NCBI RefSeq assembly: GCF_041537925.1
Contig: NZ_JBGOSH010000007.1
Location: 62,001 to 126,000 of the forward strand
DNA: 64,000 bases
Source: Ruegeria_C sp041537925
Lineage (GTDB): Bacteria; Pseudomonadota; Alphaproteobacteria; Rhodobacterales; Rhodobacteraceae
Direction of reading: 5' to 3'
Shown here one piece after another: positions 40,820 to 50,006 of the stretch. The number at the start of each line of letters is the position of its first letter. Position 1 is the stretch's first letter. The translations under genes and the position numbers were made by a program. The notes below the pieces were generated by a model, which was not told where the DNA came from, searched no databases, and saw nothing but the letters and a program-made list of their open reading frames with translations.

Positions 40820-42142
40820 ATGCACAAACGGAGTTTCTTGAAAACTGGGATGGCGGCGGCTGCCCTCTCGCTCATGCCACTCGCGGCAAGTGCAGACGAC
40901 ATGCCCTACAACCTGCAAGAGGGGAAGCCCTATGCCGGTTCCAAGCTCAACATTCTAAGCGTGGTGACGCCCCAGTTCGACGGGCTGATGCTGCGTGATG
41001 ACGAATTCACCGAGCTGACTGGGATCGAAACCGAATGGACATTCATTCCCTTCGGATCGCTGCAGGAGAAGATTAACGCCGAAGGCATTGCTGCCAACGG
41101 CACCTTTGACGTGGTCAATTACCTCGATAGCTGGGGGCCGCCCAACGCCCATTGGCTGATGCCGATCGACGACCTTATGAAGCGTGATGGGATCTCGATG
41201 GATCGCTATCCGGCGGCCTTTGCGCGTTCCGCGCAGTTCGAGGGCAAGACGCTTGGCTTCCCACTGCGCGCCCATCCCCAGCTCATGTTCTATCGCAAGG
41301 ATCTGATCGCTGAACCGCCCACAAGCTGGGAAGAAGTGATCGAGATCGGCAAGAGCCTTAAAGAGACCAACCCGGACGTGGCGCCGCTTGCGCTTTACTA
41401 CAACAATGACGGCAACCGGCAGAACCTGTTTATCTGGATCAACTTCCTTTGGGCCGCAGGTGCGGATGTTTTCAACGATGACTGGACTGCGGCCTGGACA
41501 AGCGAAGAGGCGCTGAAAGCCACCGAGGATTACATCGCGCTGCACACGGTGCACGGAATAACCAACCCCAACAGTCTCGCCTTTGTCGAACAGGATGCCC
41601 GCCAGAGTTTCATGCAGGGCAAATCGGCCATGATCCCGGTCTGGTGGTGGGCCTATTCGGGCTTCTACAACCCGGATTCCTCGACGCTGACCAAGGATCA
41701 AGTCGGCTTTACCGGCATGCCCTCTTATGACGGAGCGACCAAGACCTACGCAATCTCGATGCCCTTCTCCGTCTCGGAGTATTCCAACAACAAGGAAGCG
41801 GCCTGGGAGTTCCTCAAATGGCTCTCCAACCCCGAGATGGACAAGGCCAACGCGGTCGAGCGCGAAGTTGCGGGCAAACCCATCGTCAACAATGTGGTGA
41901 CCCATATCTCGTCCCTGCAGGACGAAGAGGTCAACGCCGCCAATGATGGCATCCAGGCCGCGGCCTGGGCCTCGCTCGAGGAGTCAAACATCATGCCGCA
42001 GATCCCGGAATGGCCTGAGGTTGGCGACATCCTGTCCGCGGCCATTGCCAAGGCCGCTGCCGGTGGTGATGTCCGTGCGCTGATGACCGAGGCCGCTGAA
42101 CAATCCAACCGCGTCCTCAAACGCGCCGGTCGCATCGAGTGA
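40820..42142 (+). CDS. ABC transporter extracellular solute-binding protein, family 1 (CUT1 sugar type)
   Basis: A 440-residue binding protein from the ATG at 40820, six bases after GGGGAGG. The signal peptide (MHKRSFLKTGMAAAALSLMP... ASA) has a weak twin-arginine character. Family 1 features include KLNILSVVTPQFDGLMLRDD, FDVVNYLDSWGPPNAHWLMP, a Trp-rich pocket (VWWWAYSGFYN) and KEAAWEFLKWLSNPE near the end. It captures a carbohydrate or similar polyol for the permeases that follow. It is first in a probable seven- or eight-gene operon running to 48.5 kb. Confidence 0.92.
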   Translation: MHKRSFLKTGMAAAALSLMPLAASADDMPYNLQEGKPYAGSKLNILSVVTPQFDGLMLRDDEFTELTGIETEWTFIPFGSLQEKINAEGIAANGTFDVVNYLDSWGPPNAHWLMPIDDLMKRDGISMDRYPAAFARSAQFEGKTLGFPLRAHPQLMFYRKDLIAEPPTSWEEVIEIGKSLKETNPDVAPLALYYNNDGNRQNLFIWINFLWAAGADVFNDDWTAAWTSEEALKATEDYIALHTVHGITNPNSLAFVEQDARQSFMQGKSAMIPVWWWAYSGFYNPDSSTLTKDQVGFTGMPSYDGATKTYAISMPFSVSEYSNNKEAAWEFLKWLSNPEMDKANAVEREVAGKPIVNNVVTHISSLQDEEVNAANDGIQAAAWASLEESNIMPQIPEWPEVGDILSAAIAKAAAGGDVRALMTEAAEQSNRVLKRAGRIE

Positions 42143-42200
42143 TCGTCTTTCGGGTGCGGCTGATGAAAGCCGCGCCCGCCCTCATCAGATTGGACGCGTG

Positions 42201-43079
42201 ATGCGTGACAATACGCTGAAATACCTGCTGGTGCTGCCAGCAGTTCTGGTGGTCTTTGCCACCGCGATCTGGCCCTTGATCGAGTCGCTCCGTCTTTCTT
42301 TTACGGTAGGGCGATTGAACAGGCCGAATTTCCCGCAAGGCTACCTGGGCGTCGAGAATTATACTTGGGCCTTTCTTGACGAGCCTGCCTTCTGGAATTC
42401 TGTCTGGGTGACGGGGATCTACACCGTTCTGACCGTCGCGCTGACAACCCTTCTGGCGCTTGGCCTGGCGATGTTGCTGGCACCCGGCGGCAAGCTGCGC
42501 TCGGGTGTGCAGACGTTGTTGATTCTGCCTTTCGCCATGTCGCCTGCACTGATCGGTGTCTCGTTCCGGTTCATGTTCAATCCTGAATTTGGACTATTTG
42601 ACGCCTTTTTCAGCACGGTTTTCCCGCCGCTGGCAGATGTAAGCTGGCTGGCTCATCCGCAACTGGCCTTTGCGGTCTGCGTCATGGCGGATGTCTGGGG
42701 CTGGATCCCATTTCTAACGCTGGTCTTGATCGGCGGCCTAGCGTCGGTCCCGCCCGAAACGGTCGAAGCGGCGCAAGTGGACGGCGCCTCGGGTTGGCGT
42801 GTCTTTCGCGACGTGACCTTGCCACAACTTGCGCCGGTCCTTGCCGTGGTCATCATCCTGAAATCGATCTTTAGCCTCAAGACCTTCGACCAAATCTTCA
42901 TGCTGACGAACGGAGGCCCTGGTACCGCCACGCAGACGCTGAGTCACTACATCTATTTCAATGGCATGAAATACGGCCAGATCGGATATTCCGCAGCCGT
43001 TGCCTGGCTGATGGTGATCCCGATGATCTTTCTGACATTCGCCTATGCCAAGTTCGTGTTCCGGAAAAAGACATCATGA
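42201..43079 (+). CDS. CUT1 sugar ABC transporter permease, MalF/UgpA type
   Basis: A 292-residue protein with six hydrophobic segments and the EAA loop (ETVEAAQVDGASGWRVFRDV) that contacts the ATPase. A GTG one codon earlier (42198) is equally possible as start. It overlaps the next permease by four bases. Confidence 0.93.
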   Translation: MRDNTLKYLLVLPAVLVVFATAIWPLIESLRLSFTVGRLNRPNFPQGYLGVENYTWAFLDEPAFWNSVWVTGIYTVLTVALTTLLALGLAMLLAPGGKLRSGVQTLLILPFAMSPALIGVSFRFMFNPEFGLFDAFFSTVFPPLADVSWLAHPQLAFAVCVMADVWGWIPFLTLVLIGGLASVPPETVEAAQVDGASGWRVFRDVTLPQLAPVLAVVIILKSIFSLKTFDQIFMLTNGGPGTATQTLSHYIYFNGMKYGQIGYSAAVAWLMVIPMIFLTFAYAKFVFRKKTS

Positions 43080-43903
43080 CCGGGCGGCAGAAAAGGCAGA
43101 TCATCAACGCGATCCAGATCATCCTGATCCTGATCGCCATCTTCATCATGTTGGTTCCGATCCTCTGGATCTTTCTGGCCGCCTTCAAAAACCATGTCGA
43201 TGTCTATCAGTTGAAGCTTTTCTTCACACCCACTTTGGAGAATTTCGGAACTGTCTTCGATGCGCCCTACAATTTGGGCGACAAGCTGTTGAACTCCACC
43301 ATTGTGGCGCTGGTCACGGTCGTCTTTGCGATCCCGATCGCGACGCTGGCAGCCTATTCCTTTTCGCGATTTCGCCTGACGGGTGAGACGGCCATTCTGG
43401 TGATGATCCTCGCCACGCAATTCGTGCCTGCCGTGGTCATTATCCTGCCCTTCTTTGTGATGTTCCGCGATATCGGGTTGCTGGACACGCGCCTCGGCTT
43501 GATCCTGGTGAACCTCGCCATCGTCATGCCTTTTGCGATTTGGATGATCAAAGGGTTCATCGACGGCATTCCCTTGGACACAGAAGAGGCCGCGATGGTT
43601 GACGGGTCGTCACGCATGCAGGTGATCGTGAACATTGTCCTGCCAATGGCGGCTCCGGGCCTGCTAACCGCTGGTATCTTCTGCTTCATTATCGCCTGGA
43701 ACGAGTTCCTCTTTGCGCTGATCCTCACCAACAAGGACGCCGTGACGCTGCCCATCGGGCTTGCGCTCTTCAAGGGCGAGGAAGGGGATCTCTGGAACCT
43801 ACTGAGCGCAGCGGGGATCATCATCATGCTGCCGATGTTCGTCCTTGCGCTGATCATCCGGAAATACTTCGTGCAAGGCATGACAATGGGGGCGGTGCGC
43901 TGA
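43076..43903 (+). CDS. CUT1 sugar ABC transporter permease, MalG/UgpE type
   Basis: A 275-residue six-segment membrane protein with the EAA loop EEAAMVDGSSRMQVIVNIVL, followed by the usual FCFIIAWNEFLFALIL segment and a C-terminal QGMTMGAVR. It is coupled upstream (four-base overlap) and downstream (TGATG, one-base overlap with the ATPase start), so the transporter subunits are made in fixed ratio. Confidence 0.94.
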   Translation: MTGRQKRQIINAIQIILILIAIFIMLVPILWIFLAAFKNHVDVYQLKLFFTPTLENFGTVFDAPYNLGDKLLNSTIVALVTVVFAIPIATLAAYSFSRFRLTGETAILVMILATQFVPAVVIILPFFVMFRDIGLLDTRLGLILVNLAIVMPFAIWMIKGFIDGIPLDTEEAAMVDGSSRMQVIVNIVLPMAAPGLLTAGIFCFIIAWNEFLFALILTNKDAVTLPIGLALFKGEEGDLWNLLSAAGIIIMLPMFVLALIIRKYFVQGMTMGAVR

Positions 43904-44964
43904 TGGCCGAGGTTGTTCTCAAGAACCTGACCAAACGTTGGGGCGATTTCATCGGCGTCGACAAGCAGTCGCTGTCCATTCAGGATCGCGAGTTTCTGGT
44001 GCTGCTTGGCCCCTCGGGCTGCGGCAAGACAACGACGATGCGGATGATTGCAGGGCTCGAAGACCCAACCGAAGGCGAGATTTGGATCGGCGACCGCATG
44101 GTCAATGACGATCTGCCGAAAGATCGCGATGTGGCGATGGTGTTCCAGAACTACGGTCTCTACCCCCACATGTCGATTTTCGAAAACATCGCGTATCCGC
44201 TGAAAGTGCGTGGTACACCGAAGTCGGACATCGCGCCCAAAGTGAATGAAGCTGCCGAAAAGGTTGAACTGACCGAGTTTCTGGATCGCAAGCCAAAGGC
44301 ATTGTCAGGCGGGCAGAGGCAGCGCGTGGCCCTTGCCCGCGCCATAGTGCGCACGCCCAAGGTATTCCTGATGGATGAACCGCTTTCCAACCTCGATGCC
44401 AAACTTCGGGTGACGATGCGGGCAGAGCTGAAACACCTGAGCCGCCAGATGAAGATCACAACGGTCTATGTCACCCATGACCAGATCGAAGCGATGACGC
44501 TGGCGGATCGTGTGGCGGTCATGAAGCATGGCATGATCCAGCAACTGGGAACGCCTGATGAAATCTACAACGACCCGGCCAACCTGTTTGTGGCCGGTTT
44601 CATCGGGTCCCCGGCGATGAACCTGATCAAAGGCTCGGTTCAGGGCGGCATGTTCATCACAACAGGCGGCACTCGGTTGGTTCAGGTGGGAATTCCAGAT
44701 CGTTCCGCGGTCATTCTTGGTGTACGCGCAGACGACATGAAGGTGTTCGACCCCGGCGAGGGCGACATAGATGTCTCTATTTATGCCTTCGAAAACACCG
44801 GTGAAAACACCTTGCTGACGGTACAATGGGGTAAGCAACGCGTGATTGCACGCGGTGACCGGCATCTACGAAAAAACCAGGACGATATCGTTGGGATATC
44901 GCTGTCGACCGAGCATCTCTACTTGTTCGATCCAGAAACCGGCAACCGAATTTGGAAGGATTGA
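43903..44964 (+). CDS. Sugar ABC transporter ATP-binding protein, MalK/UgpC type
   Basis: A 353-residue ATPase with Walker A GPSGCGKTT, Q-loop MVFQNYGLYPHMS, signature LSGGQRQRVALARA, Walker B VFLMDEPLSNLDA and H-loop VTHDQIEAMT. A C-terminal OB-fold domain of about 110 residues (VRADDMKVFDPGEGD, TEHLYLFDPETG) is as in MalK. It energises the permease pair. Confidence 0.95.
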   Translation: MAEVVLKNLTKRWGDFIGVDKQSLSIQDREFLVLLGPSGCGKTTTMRMIAGLEDPTEGEIWIGDRMVNDDLPKDRDVAMVFQNYGLYPHMSIFENIAYPLKVRGTPKSDIAPKVNEAAEKVELTEFLDRKPKALSGGQRQRVALARAIVRTPKVFLMDEPLSNLDAKLRVTMRAELKHLSRQMKITTVYVTHDQIEAMTLADRVAVMKHGMIQQLGTPDEIYNDPANLFVAGFIGSPAMNLIKGSVQGGMFITTGGTRLVQVGIPDRSAVILGVRADDMKVFDPGEGDIDVSIYAFENTGENTLLTVQWGKQRVIARGDRHLRKNQDDIVGISLSTEHLYLFDPETGNRIWKD

Positions 44965-45075
44965 GGAGTTGGCCATCGAGAATGTCAAACTCAACAAATC
45001 GGGTGCCTATCGGACCGATGCTGAGAAATGCTGCATTGATTTCCCGCACCGTGCAACCGCGCCAATTTTGCAGGT

Positions 45076-46116
45076 ATGGCTCCGCTGATGCGAAAGACAC
45101 GGGTGACAGCAGCGGAAGTGGCCAAACTGGCGGGCGTCAGTCAACCCACCGTCAGCCGCGTTTTCACTCCGAATTCCAAGGTCTCTAAGGAAAAGCAAGA
45201 ATGGGTCCGTGATGCTGCGCAGCAATTGGGCTACCTGCCCAATACGCTGGCCCGGTCGCTAAACACGGGCCGGTCGCGCACCATTGGTATCGTGCTCGCC
45301 TATCTGAAGAACCCATTCTACACCGAGGCGCTGGAAAAGCTCTCTGCCGGGTTCCGCGCGCATGGCTACCACATCATGACCTTTTTCGCGTCAAACATGG
45401 CCGAAGACGTCGACGAGGTTGTCGAAGACCTGCTGGCCCATCAGGTCGACGGGATCATCCTTGCCTCTGTCAGTATGTCAAACACCCTGACCGGGCGTCT
45501 GCAGCACTACGGCATCCCTTTCGTGCTGTTCAACCGTGGCCAGCCGGACCGTTCGCTGGCTTCAGTGACAGCGGCGAATTTCGATGGCGGCAGGCGCGCG
45601 GCCGAGTTTCTTGTTGCGGGCGGTCATAAGCATATCGCCCATATCGCGGGTTGGCAGAAATCGCTCAACGGTCGAGAGCGACGCGCGGGGTTTCTGGCCG
45701 GATTACAAGAGGCTGGCCTTGCGCCTTTTCACGTGGTGGATTGCCACTATCGCCGGGCCGTTGCGGTTGAAGCCACGCGCAATCTATTTTCAGGTCCGCG
45801 AGTGCCAGACGCGATTTTCGTTGGCAATGATCACATGGCCTTTGCTGTGCTGGAGACCCTACGCGAGGATCTTGGCCTCAGCGTACCCGGCGATGTATCG
45901 GTTGTTGGCTATGACGATGTCGCAATGGCCGCCTGGAAAACATTTGATCTGACCACACTTCGCCAGCCTGCCAATCGCATGGCGGAGGCCACAGTCAGCA
46001 TCTTGCTCTCAATGATCGAGAATGGTGCGGCGTCGCCAGGCCGGATCGAGATTGAAAGTGCGCTCGTCATACGCGGCTCAGCTCGCATTCCAAAGGGGCT
46101 GACCCGCAATGCGTGA
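45076..46116 (+). CDS. LacI-family transcriptional regulator of the 40.8-48.5 kb operon
   Basis: A 346-residue regulator with the helix-turn-helix TAAEVAKLAGVSQPTVSRVF and hinge WVRDAAQQLGYLPNTLARSL. The periplasmic-binding-like core (GIVLAYLKNPFYTEALEKLS, PDAIFVGNDHMAFAVLETL, VVGYDDVAMAAWKTFDLTTL) follows. An in-frame ATG four codons later is an alternative start. The gene lies inside the operon, 111 bases after the ATPase. It probably binds the paired operators at 40733-40767 and so regulates itself. Confidence 0.93.
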   Translation: MAPLMRKTRVTAAEVAKLAGVSQPTVSRVFTPNSKVSKEKQEWVRDAAQQLGYLPNTLARSLNTGRSRTIGIVLAYLKNPFYTEALEKLSAGFRAHGYHIMTFFASNMAEDVDEVVEDLLAHQVDGIILASVSMSNTLTGRLQHYGIPFVLFNRGQPDRSLASVTAANFDGGRRAAEFLVAGGHKHIAHIAGWQKSLNGRERRAGFLAGLQEAGLAPFHVVDCHYRRAVAVEATRNLFSGPRVPDAIFVGNDHMAFAVLETLREDLGLSVPGDVSVVGYDDVAMAAWKTFDLTTLRQPANRMAEATVSILLSMIENGAASPGRIEIESALVIRGSARIPKGLTRNA

Positions 46117-46146
46117 AACACAGCTGATACAGATCGGAGCTTTGAC

Positions 46147-47115
46147 ATGACCCCGCAACAGATGGAAAGCAATATCGTCCGATATGGCGAACTGAAGCCG
46201 TGCAAAGCCGCCTTCATCGATGCTCACACCCCCGGTTCTGATCAGAAAGAGAACTTCACCATCATCGGCGGCGGTGTGTCGGAAAGTCCTGACCAACATG
46301 TGCATATCCGCGAAACGCCCGGCTTCAACATCGGGGCTGCTGGCCAACCGCCAAGATGCCGCAACTCGTTGCACGACCATAACACAGCCGAGGCATTTTT
46401 TGTTCTCAAAGGTTGCTGGCGGTTCTTTTGGGGCCGCTGGGGCTCAGCGGGTGAGGTGTTGCTAAAGGAGGGCGATATCTTCAACATTCCGACCGGGATC
46501 TTTCGGGGTTTTGAAAACATCGGGAAAGACTACGGCATGATCATGGCCTTTCTCGGGGGCGATGACGCTGGTGGTGGCGTACTCTGGGCCCCACAGGTGA
46601 TTGACGACGCCGCCGATCACGGATTGATCCTGGGTGAAAATGGCACGCTCTATGACAGCAAAAAAGGCGAGAGCCTTCCCTATGACGTCGCGCCAATGCC
46701 GGCGATGTCTGACGAGGAACTTGCCAAGCGCAGCGAACCGACGACAGCGGATGTCATCCCCAACTACGTCGCCCGGTACTGGGATCTGATGGCGCTGGCT
46801 GACCGCCAACCGGCCAAGGTTATCGGTCCCGACGCTGTTTTGCGGGACCGCCCTGGATTCGAGGCCGATTTCATCACGCGTGGTTCGATCTCGGCGGACA
46901 CCTATAAGTGCAACGTTGCAGAAGTTCTGATGCCCATGCGCGGCAACTGGCGGCTGACATGGGTTGGCGGAGAAACGGTCCTGAATGCCGGTGATACCTG
47001 CCTTATCCCCGCCGGTCTCTCGCGATCGATCGCTCCATCGATGACCGGAGAGGTCAGCATGTACCGGATCCGCAGCAATGACGATCCTGCGGGCAAAACC
47101 ATGCCGCTGAACTAA
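46147..47115 (+). CDS. Bicupin-domain protein, possible oxygenase or isomerase
   Basis: A 322-residue protein with two cupin repeats. The first has PRCRNSLHDHNTAEAFFVLK followed by GDIFNIPTGIFRGFENIG, which supplies a His-x-His metal pair and Glu. The second (NVAEVLMPMRGNWRLTWVGG, NAGDTCLIPAGLSRS) lacks matching histidines and probably keeps only a structural role. Bicupins of this size include gentisate and similar ring-cleaving dioxygenases, but also isomerases and binding proteins. It is followed with a TAATG overlap by a hydrolase, which suits ring cleavage followed by hydrolysis or sugar-acid processing. I cannot choose between these. Confidence 0.75.
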   Translation: MTPQQMESNIVRYGELKPCKAAFIDAHTPGSDQKENFTIIGGGVSESPDQHVHIRETPGFNIGAAGQPPRCRNSLHDHNTAEAFFVLKGCWRFFWGRWGSAGEVLLKEGDIFNIPTGIFRGFENIGKDYGMIMAFLGGDDAGGGVLWAPQVIDDAADHGLILGENGTLYDSKKGESLPYDVAPMPAMSDEELAKRSEPTTADVIPNYVARYWDLMALADRQPAKVIGPDAVLRDRPGFEADFITRGSISADTYKCNVAEVLMPMRGNWRLTWVGGETVLNAGDTCLIPAGLSRSIAPSMTGEVSMYRIRSNDDPAGKTMPLN

Positions 47116-47810
47116 TGCGCGAGCCACTTGTTCTGCTACCCGGCATGATGTGTGACGGGCGGCTCTTCGCTCCGCAAGTTGCAGCGTTTTCTGGCGGCCA
47201 CCCGGTCATGACCATGCCTCTTACGGGCCGCAGCAGTGTCCAAGGTCTGGCCGCCGACATCCTGTCACGAACACCGGATCGCTTCGCTTTGGCCGGGCTG
47301 TCGATGGGTGGTATCGTTGCAATGGAAGTCATCCGTCAGGCGCCGGAACGGGTGTCCCGGCTCGCGCTGCTCGACACCAACCCCAATGCAGAGCTTGTGG
47401 AGGTAGCCGCTGGGCGAGAGCCGCAGATCCAAACCGTACACGCCGGTGGGCTGCGGAAGGTCATGCGGGAAGAAATGAAGCCGAAATACCTTGCCAAAGT
47501 AGCGAACCGGCAGGCAATTCTCGATCTCTGTATGGAGATGGCGACCTCACTCGGCGCGCAGGTCTTTGTGGATCAGTCGCGCGCACTGAAAACCCGCCCC
47601 GACCAGCGGAAAACGCTGAGGCACGTTGGCGTGCCAACGCTCGTCCTGTGTGGGGCGCTTGACACCGTTTGCCCGCCACAACGACACGAACTTATGCGCG
47701 ACCTGATCCCCGGCGCGAAACTTTCCCTGATCAACGGCGCCGGCCACCTGCCGGTTCTGGAGCGACCGGAAGAGACCAACAAGGAACTATTGCAATGGCT
47801 GAACAGATGA
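47115..47810 (+). CDS. Alpha/beta hydrolase
   Basis: A 231-residue hydrolase. The nucleophile elbow is FALAGLSMGGIVAMEV (G-L-S-M-G), the oxyanion region LVLLPGMMCDGRLFAPQV, the acid is probably Asp in CGALDTVCPP, and the final His is in INGAGHLPVLERPEET. It is translationally coupled to the bicupin gene (shared A of TAATG). Its role could be to open a lactone or split a C-C bond of a ring-cleavage product or sugar lactone. Confidence 0.88.
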   Translation: MREPLVLLPGMMCDGRLFAPQVAAFSGGHPVMTMPLTGRSSVQGLAADILSRTPDRFALAGLSMGGIVAMEVIRQAPERVSRLALLDTNPNAELVEVAAGREPQIQTVHAGGLRKVMREEMKPKYLAKVANRQAILDLCMEMATSLGAQVFVDQSRALKTRPDQRKTLRHVGVPTLVLCGALDTVCPPQRHELMRDLIPGAKLSLINGAGHLPVLERPEETNKELLQWLNR

Positions 47811-48505
47811 TCCCCGCCGACCTGCTGGCTCTTCTACGCCAGGTCGACACGCCCACCGTCTGCAATGCGATTGAGGTCGCGCAAGGACGCAGAGGTTTCA
47901 ACCGCTTTACACGCGGCACCATGCTGCATTCGCGTCCGGGAGAACCGGCGATGGTCGGCTTTGCACGCACTGCCCGAATTTCGGGTCTGGCTCCGCCGCA
48001 AGAGGACCCCGAGGTTATCCGTGCGCGCCGCATGGACTATTTCCGGTCCATGGCAGCAGGACCCTGGCCCGCGGTTGCAGCGGTCGAGGACGTCGACTTT
48101 CCAAATTGCGTCGCCGGGTGGTGGGGGGAGGTCCATGTCGCGGTACATAAGGGATTGGGGCTCGCGGGAGCAGTGACCAACGGCGTGATGCGGGATCTCG
48201 ACGTCATTGACGAGGGCTTTCCGGTACTAGCCGGCTCCGTCGGACCAAGCCATGGCTATGTCCACACAGTAGATATCGGCGCACAGGTGGACATCTTGGG
48301 AATGCGCGTATCTCAGAATGACCTGATTCACGCAGACCGCCACGGTGCATTGGTAATACCCGCCGAGATTTTCCCCACACTCGAGAACGCGATCAGAACC
48401 GTTATTACCAGCGAAGCAATCGTCCTTGGCCCGGCCAGGGAACCTGATTTCAACATCGAAATACTGGAAAGAGTTTGGGCTGACTTTGAATACGCAAGGA
48501 CCTAA
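47795..48505 (+). CDS. RraA-like protein (4-hydroxy-4-methyl-2-oxoglutarate aldolase / oxaloacetate decarboxylase superfamily)
   Basis: A 236-residue protein from the ATG at 47795, overlapping the hydrolase by 16 bases; upstream codons in this frame are a shadow of the hydrolase. RraA features include DTPTVCNAIEVAQGRRGF near the start, then GLGLAGAVTNGVMRDLDVID (the G-x-x-T-x-G-x-x-R-D substrate and metal loop) and DLIHADRHGALVIP. Proteins with this catalytic loop act as metal-dependent aldolases or decarboxylases yielding pyruvate, unlike the regulator RraA itself. It would complete a breakdown route ending in central metabolites. Confidence 0.85.
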   Translation: MAEQMIPADLLALLRQVDTPTVCNAIEVAQGRRGFNRFTRGTMLHSRPGEPAMVGFARTARISGLAPPQEDPEVIRARRMDYFRSMAAGPWPAVAAVEDVDFPNCVAGWWGEVHVAVHKGLGLAGAVTNGVMRDLDVIDEGFPVLAGSVGPSHGYVHTVDIGAQVDILGMRVSQNDLIHADRHGALVIPAEIFPTLENAIRTVITSEAIVLGPAREPDFNIEILERVWADFEYART

Positions 48506-48611
48506 AATGGATCTGTCGCGACTGTGATTGAGTGGATACCCCCGCTCTACGGCATCGCAATGTGCCAGAATGATGAAGTATCACCAAGCAACGAGAAGGG
48601 TATCCAAGGAC

Positions 48612-48822
48612 GATGTTACACTAATTGGGGTCGATCACTGACCGGCAGTTGATCGCCTGGCGATCAATGAGAGGTTGGCCAAGCGCGTTTTTCATTTGCA
48701 CGGGGCTGCCAGAGATGGATCGGTTGTATTTCGCAAGAAGCTGTCTCGGACGCAGTTCAGTCGCTATATGGCCTAACTGGCCCGAAGCTGCAAATTTGGG
48801 CATAGTTTGGAACAAGGCATGA
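48612..48822 (+). pseudogene. IS110-family transposase fragment
   Basis: Reading frames in this stretch give DVTLIGVD, then after an insertion or shift ERLAKRVFHLHGAARDGSVV and FRKKLSRTQFSRYMA, a stop, and LARSCKFGHSLEQG. This matches the N-terminus of IS110-type transposases (I-G-V-D-x-A-K-x-x-F, H-G-x-D-x-x-G, R-K-K-L-x-R) with breaks. The upstream 48508-48611 looks like the left flank of the same element. The 26 bases at 48794-48819 recur inverted at 13795-13820. Confidence 0.7.
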
Positions 48823-48921
48823 ACAGGTATTGTGATTGACGGTTGATATGTACTGCCGGAGACTGCTCCCTTTTGGGGGAGGGTTGGATGTCAGATCGGG
48901 CATTTTTAGAAATCTGGGACC

Positions 48922-49993
48922 GTCTTGCATGGATCAGAATTGAGGCGAATTTGCCCCATACTCCATCACTTCAGAAGACACGTTCATACGCCGCACGACC
49001 GAGACCAGTCATGCGGTTGAGCGCCTTTGATGCTATTTTCACCTCAGCTATTTGATTGTCGAAGTCACGCGCTTGCAGGCGATCGCCGATGACCTGTTTC
49101 CATCTGCCGATCTGGGCCTCAATCCGCGATCTCTCGTTGTATCCCGTCTTCGTTTGCCAGCTCATTCTGCCATGTTGAGCGATGGCATCGATGTGGTGAT
49201 TGCGCTGTGCATTCTCGCCGTGAGCTGCGTTCTTCGGCGGAGGGATAATGACCTCAACCCCGCGCCCGAACTTTCCAATCAGGCAGTCTGCCACCCCCTG
49301 GCCGTCATAGGCACCATCCGCTAGAAACCGGCTCACATCAGCATCCATGTCAGTGAGTAGCTCAGGCAGCGCCGTTTCATCGCCCACATGCTCCGTGGTC
49401 AACTTCGAGGCAACGATATCGCCAGTTTCCGGGTCGAGTCCGATGTGGAGCTTACGCCATGTTTTGCGGGCTTTCTTGGTGCCGTGTTTTTCTTCATGCC
49501 AGCCGTTGCCGCCATGCACTTTCAGTCCCGTGCTGTCCACGATGAGGGTGATAGACTTGTCTGAAACGCTCCGGTTTGGGGTGATCTTCAACCCCTTACC
49601 GCGCCGCGACAAGAACGAGAAGTCCGGCACCACAAGGGCCATGCCCATCAGCTTGGCAGTCGACCGCACAAAGCCCTGAGTTTGCCTGAGCGGGAGCCGA
49701 AACACGACGCGCAGAGTGAGGCAGATCTCGATAGCCAAATCAGAGTACCGCGACTGACCGCCGCGTGTCTTGCGGCGCGGCGATCTCCATTTCTGCACCA
49801 CATCATCAGAAACCCAGATCGTCACGTCACCTCGACGCCGGAGACTTTCATTGTATTCCGAGCAGTTCGAGACCCGGTACTTAGCTTTGGGAAACTTGTC
49901 GCGACGGGCATCATTGAATTTGTGGGGCATCGACCGTCGCTCACGTCACAGAAAACGCTGAGAATACTTTGAGCGACCGATCCCTGCAACACA
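48922..49993. mobile_element. Complete IS5-family element, group B copy 3
   Basis: A 1.07-kb element with degenerate termini: CTTGCATGGATC (48924-48935) on one side and GATCCCTGCAACACA (49979-49993, mismatched) on the other. It has one intact transposase gene. It separates the RraA-like operon and IS110 remnant from the LysR-globin unit. Confidence 0.8.
48971..49930 (-). CDS. IS5-family transposase (group B copy 3)
   Basis: An intact 319-residue transposase with DDE regions in LIVDSTGLKVHGGNGWHEEK, FLADGAYDGQGVADCLIGKF and YNERSRIEAQIGRWKQVIGD. Same family and length as the copy at 38.73 kb, with scattered amino-acid differences, so the copies are not from a single very recent burst. Confidence 0.92.
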   Translation of the reverse strand: MPHKFNDARRDKFPKAKYRVSNCSEYNESLRRRGDVTIWVSDDVVQKWRSPRRKTRGGQSRYSDLAIEICLTLRVVFRLPLRQTQGFVRSTAKLMGMALVVPDFSFLSRRGKGLKITPNRSVSDKSITLIVDSTGLKVHGGNGWHEEKHGTKKARKTWRKLHIGLDPETGDIVASKLTTEHVGDETALPELLTDMDADVSRFLADGAYDGQGVADCLIGKFGRGVEVIIPPPKNAAHGENAQRNHHIDAIAQHGRMSWQTKTGYNERSRIEAQIGRWKQVIGDRLQARDFDNQIAEVKIASKALNRMTGLGRAAYERVF

Positions 49994-50006
49994 GTCCGAC
50001 AGAGCC

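Noticed and set aside
44965..45075. Possible short gene between the ABC ATPase and the LacI gene
   Set aside because: The frames are short, overlap the neighbours and show no family pattern; treated as leader sequence of the LacI gene.
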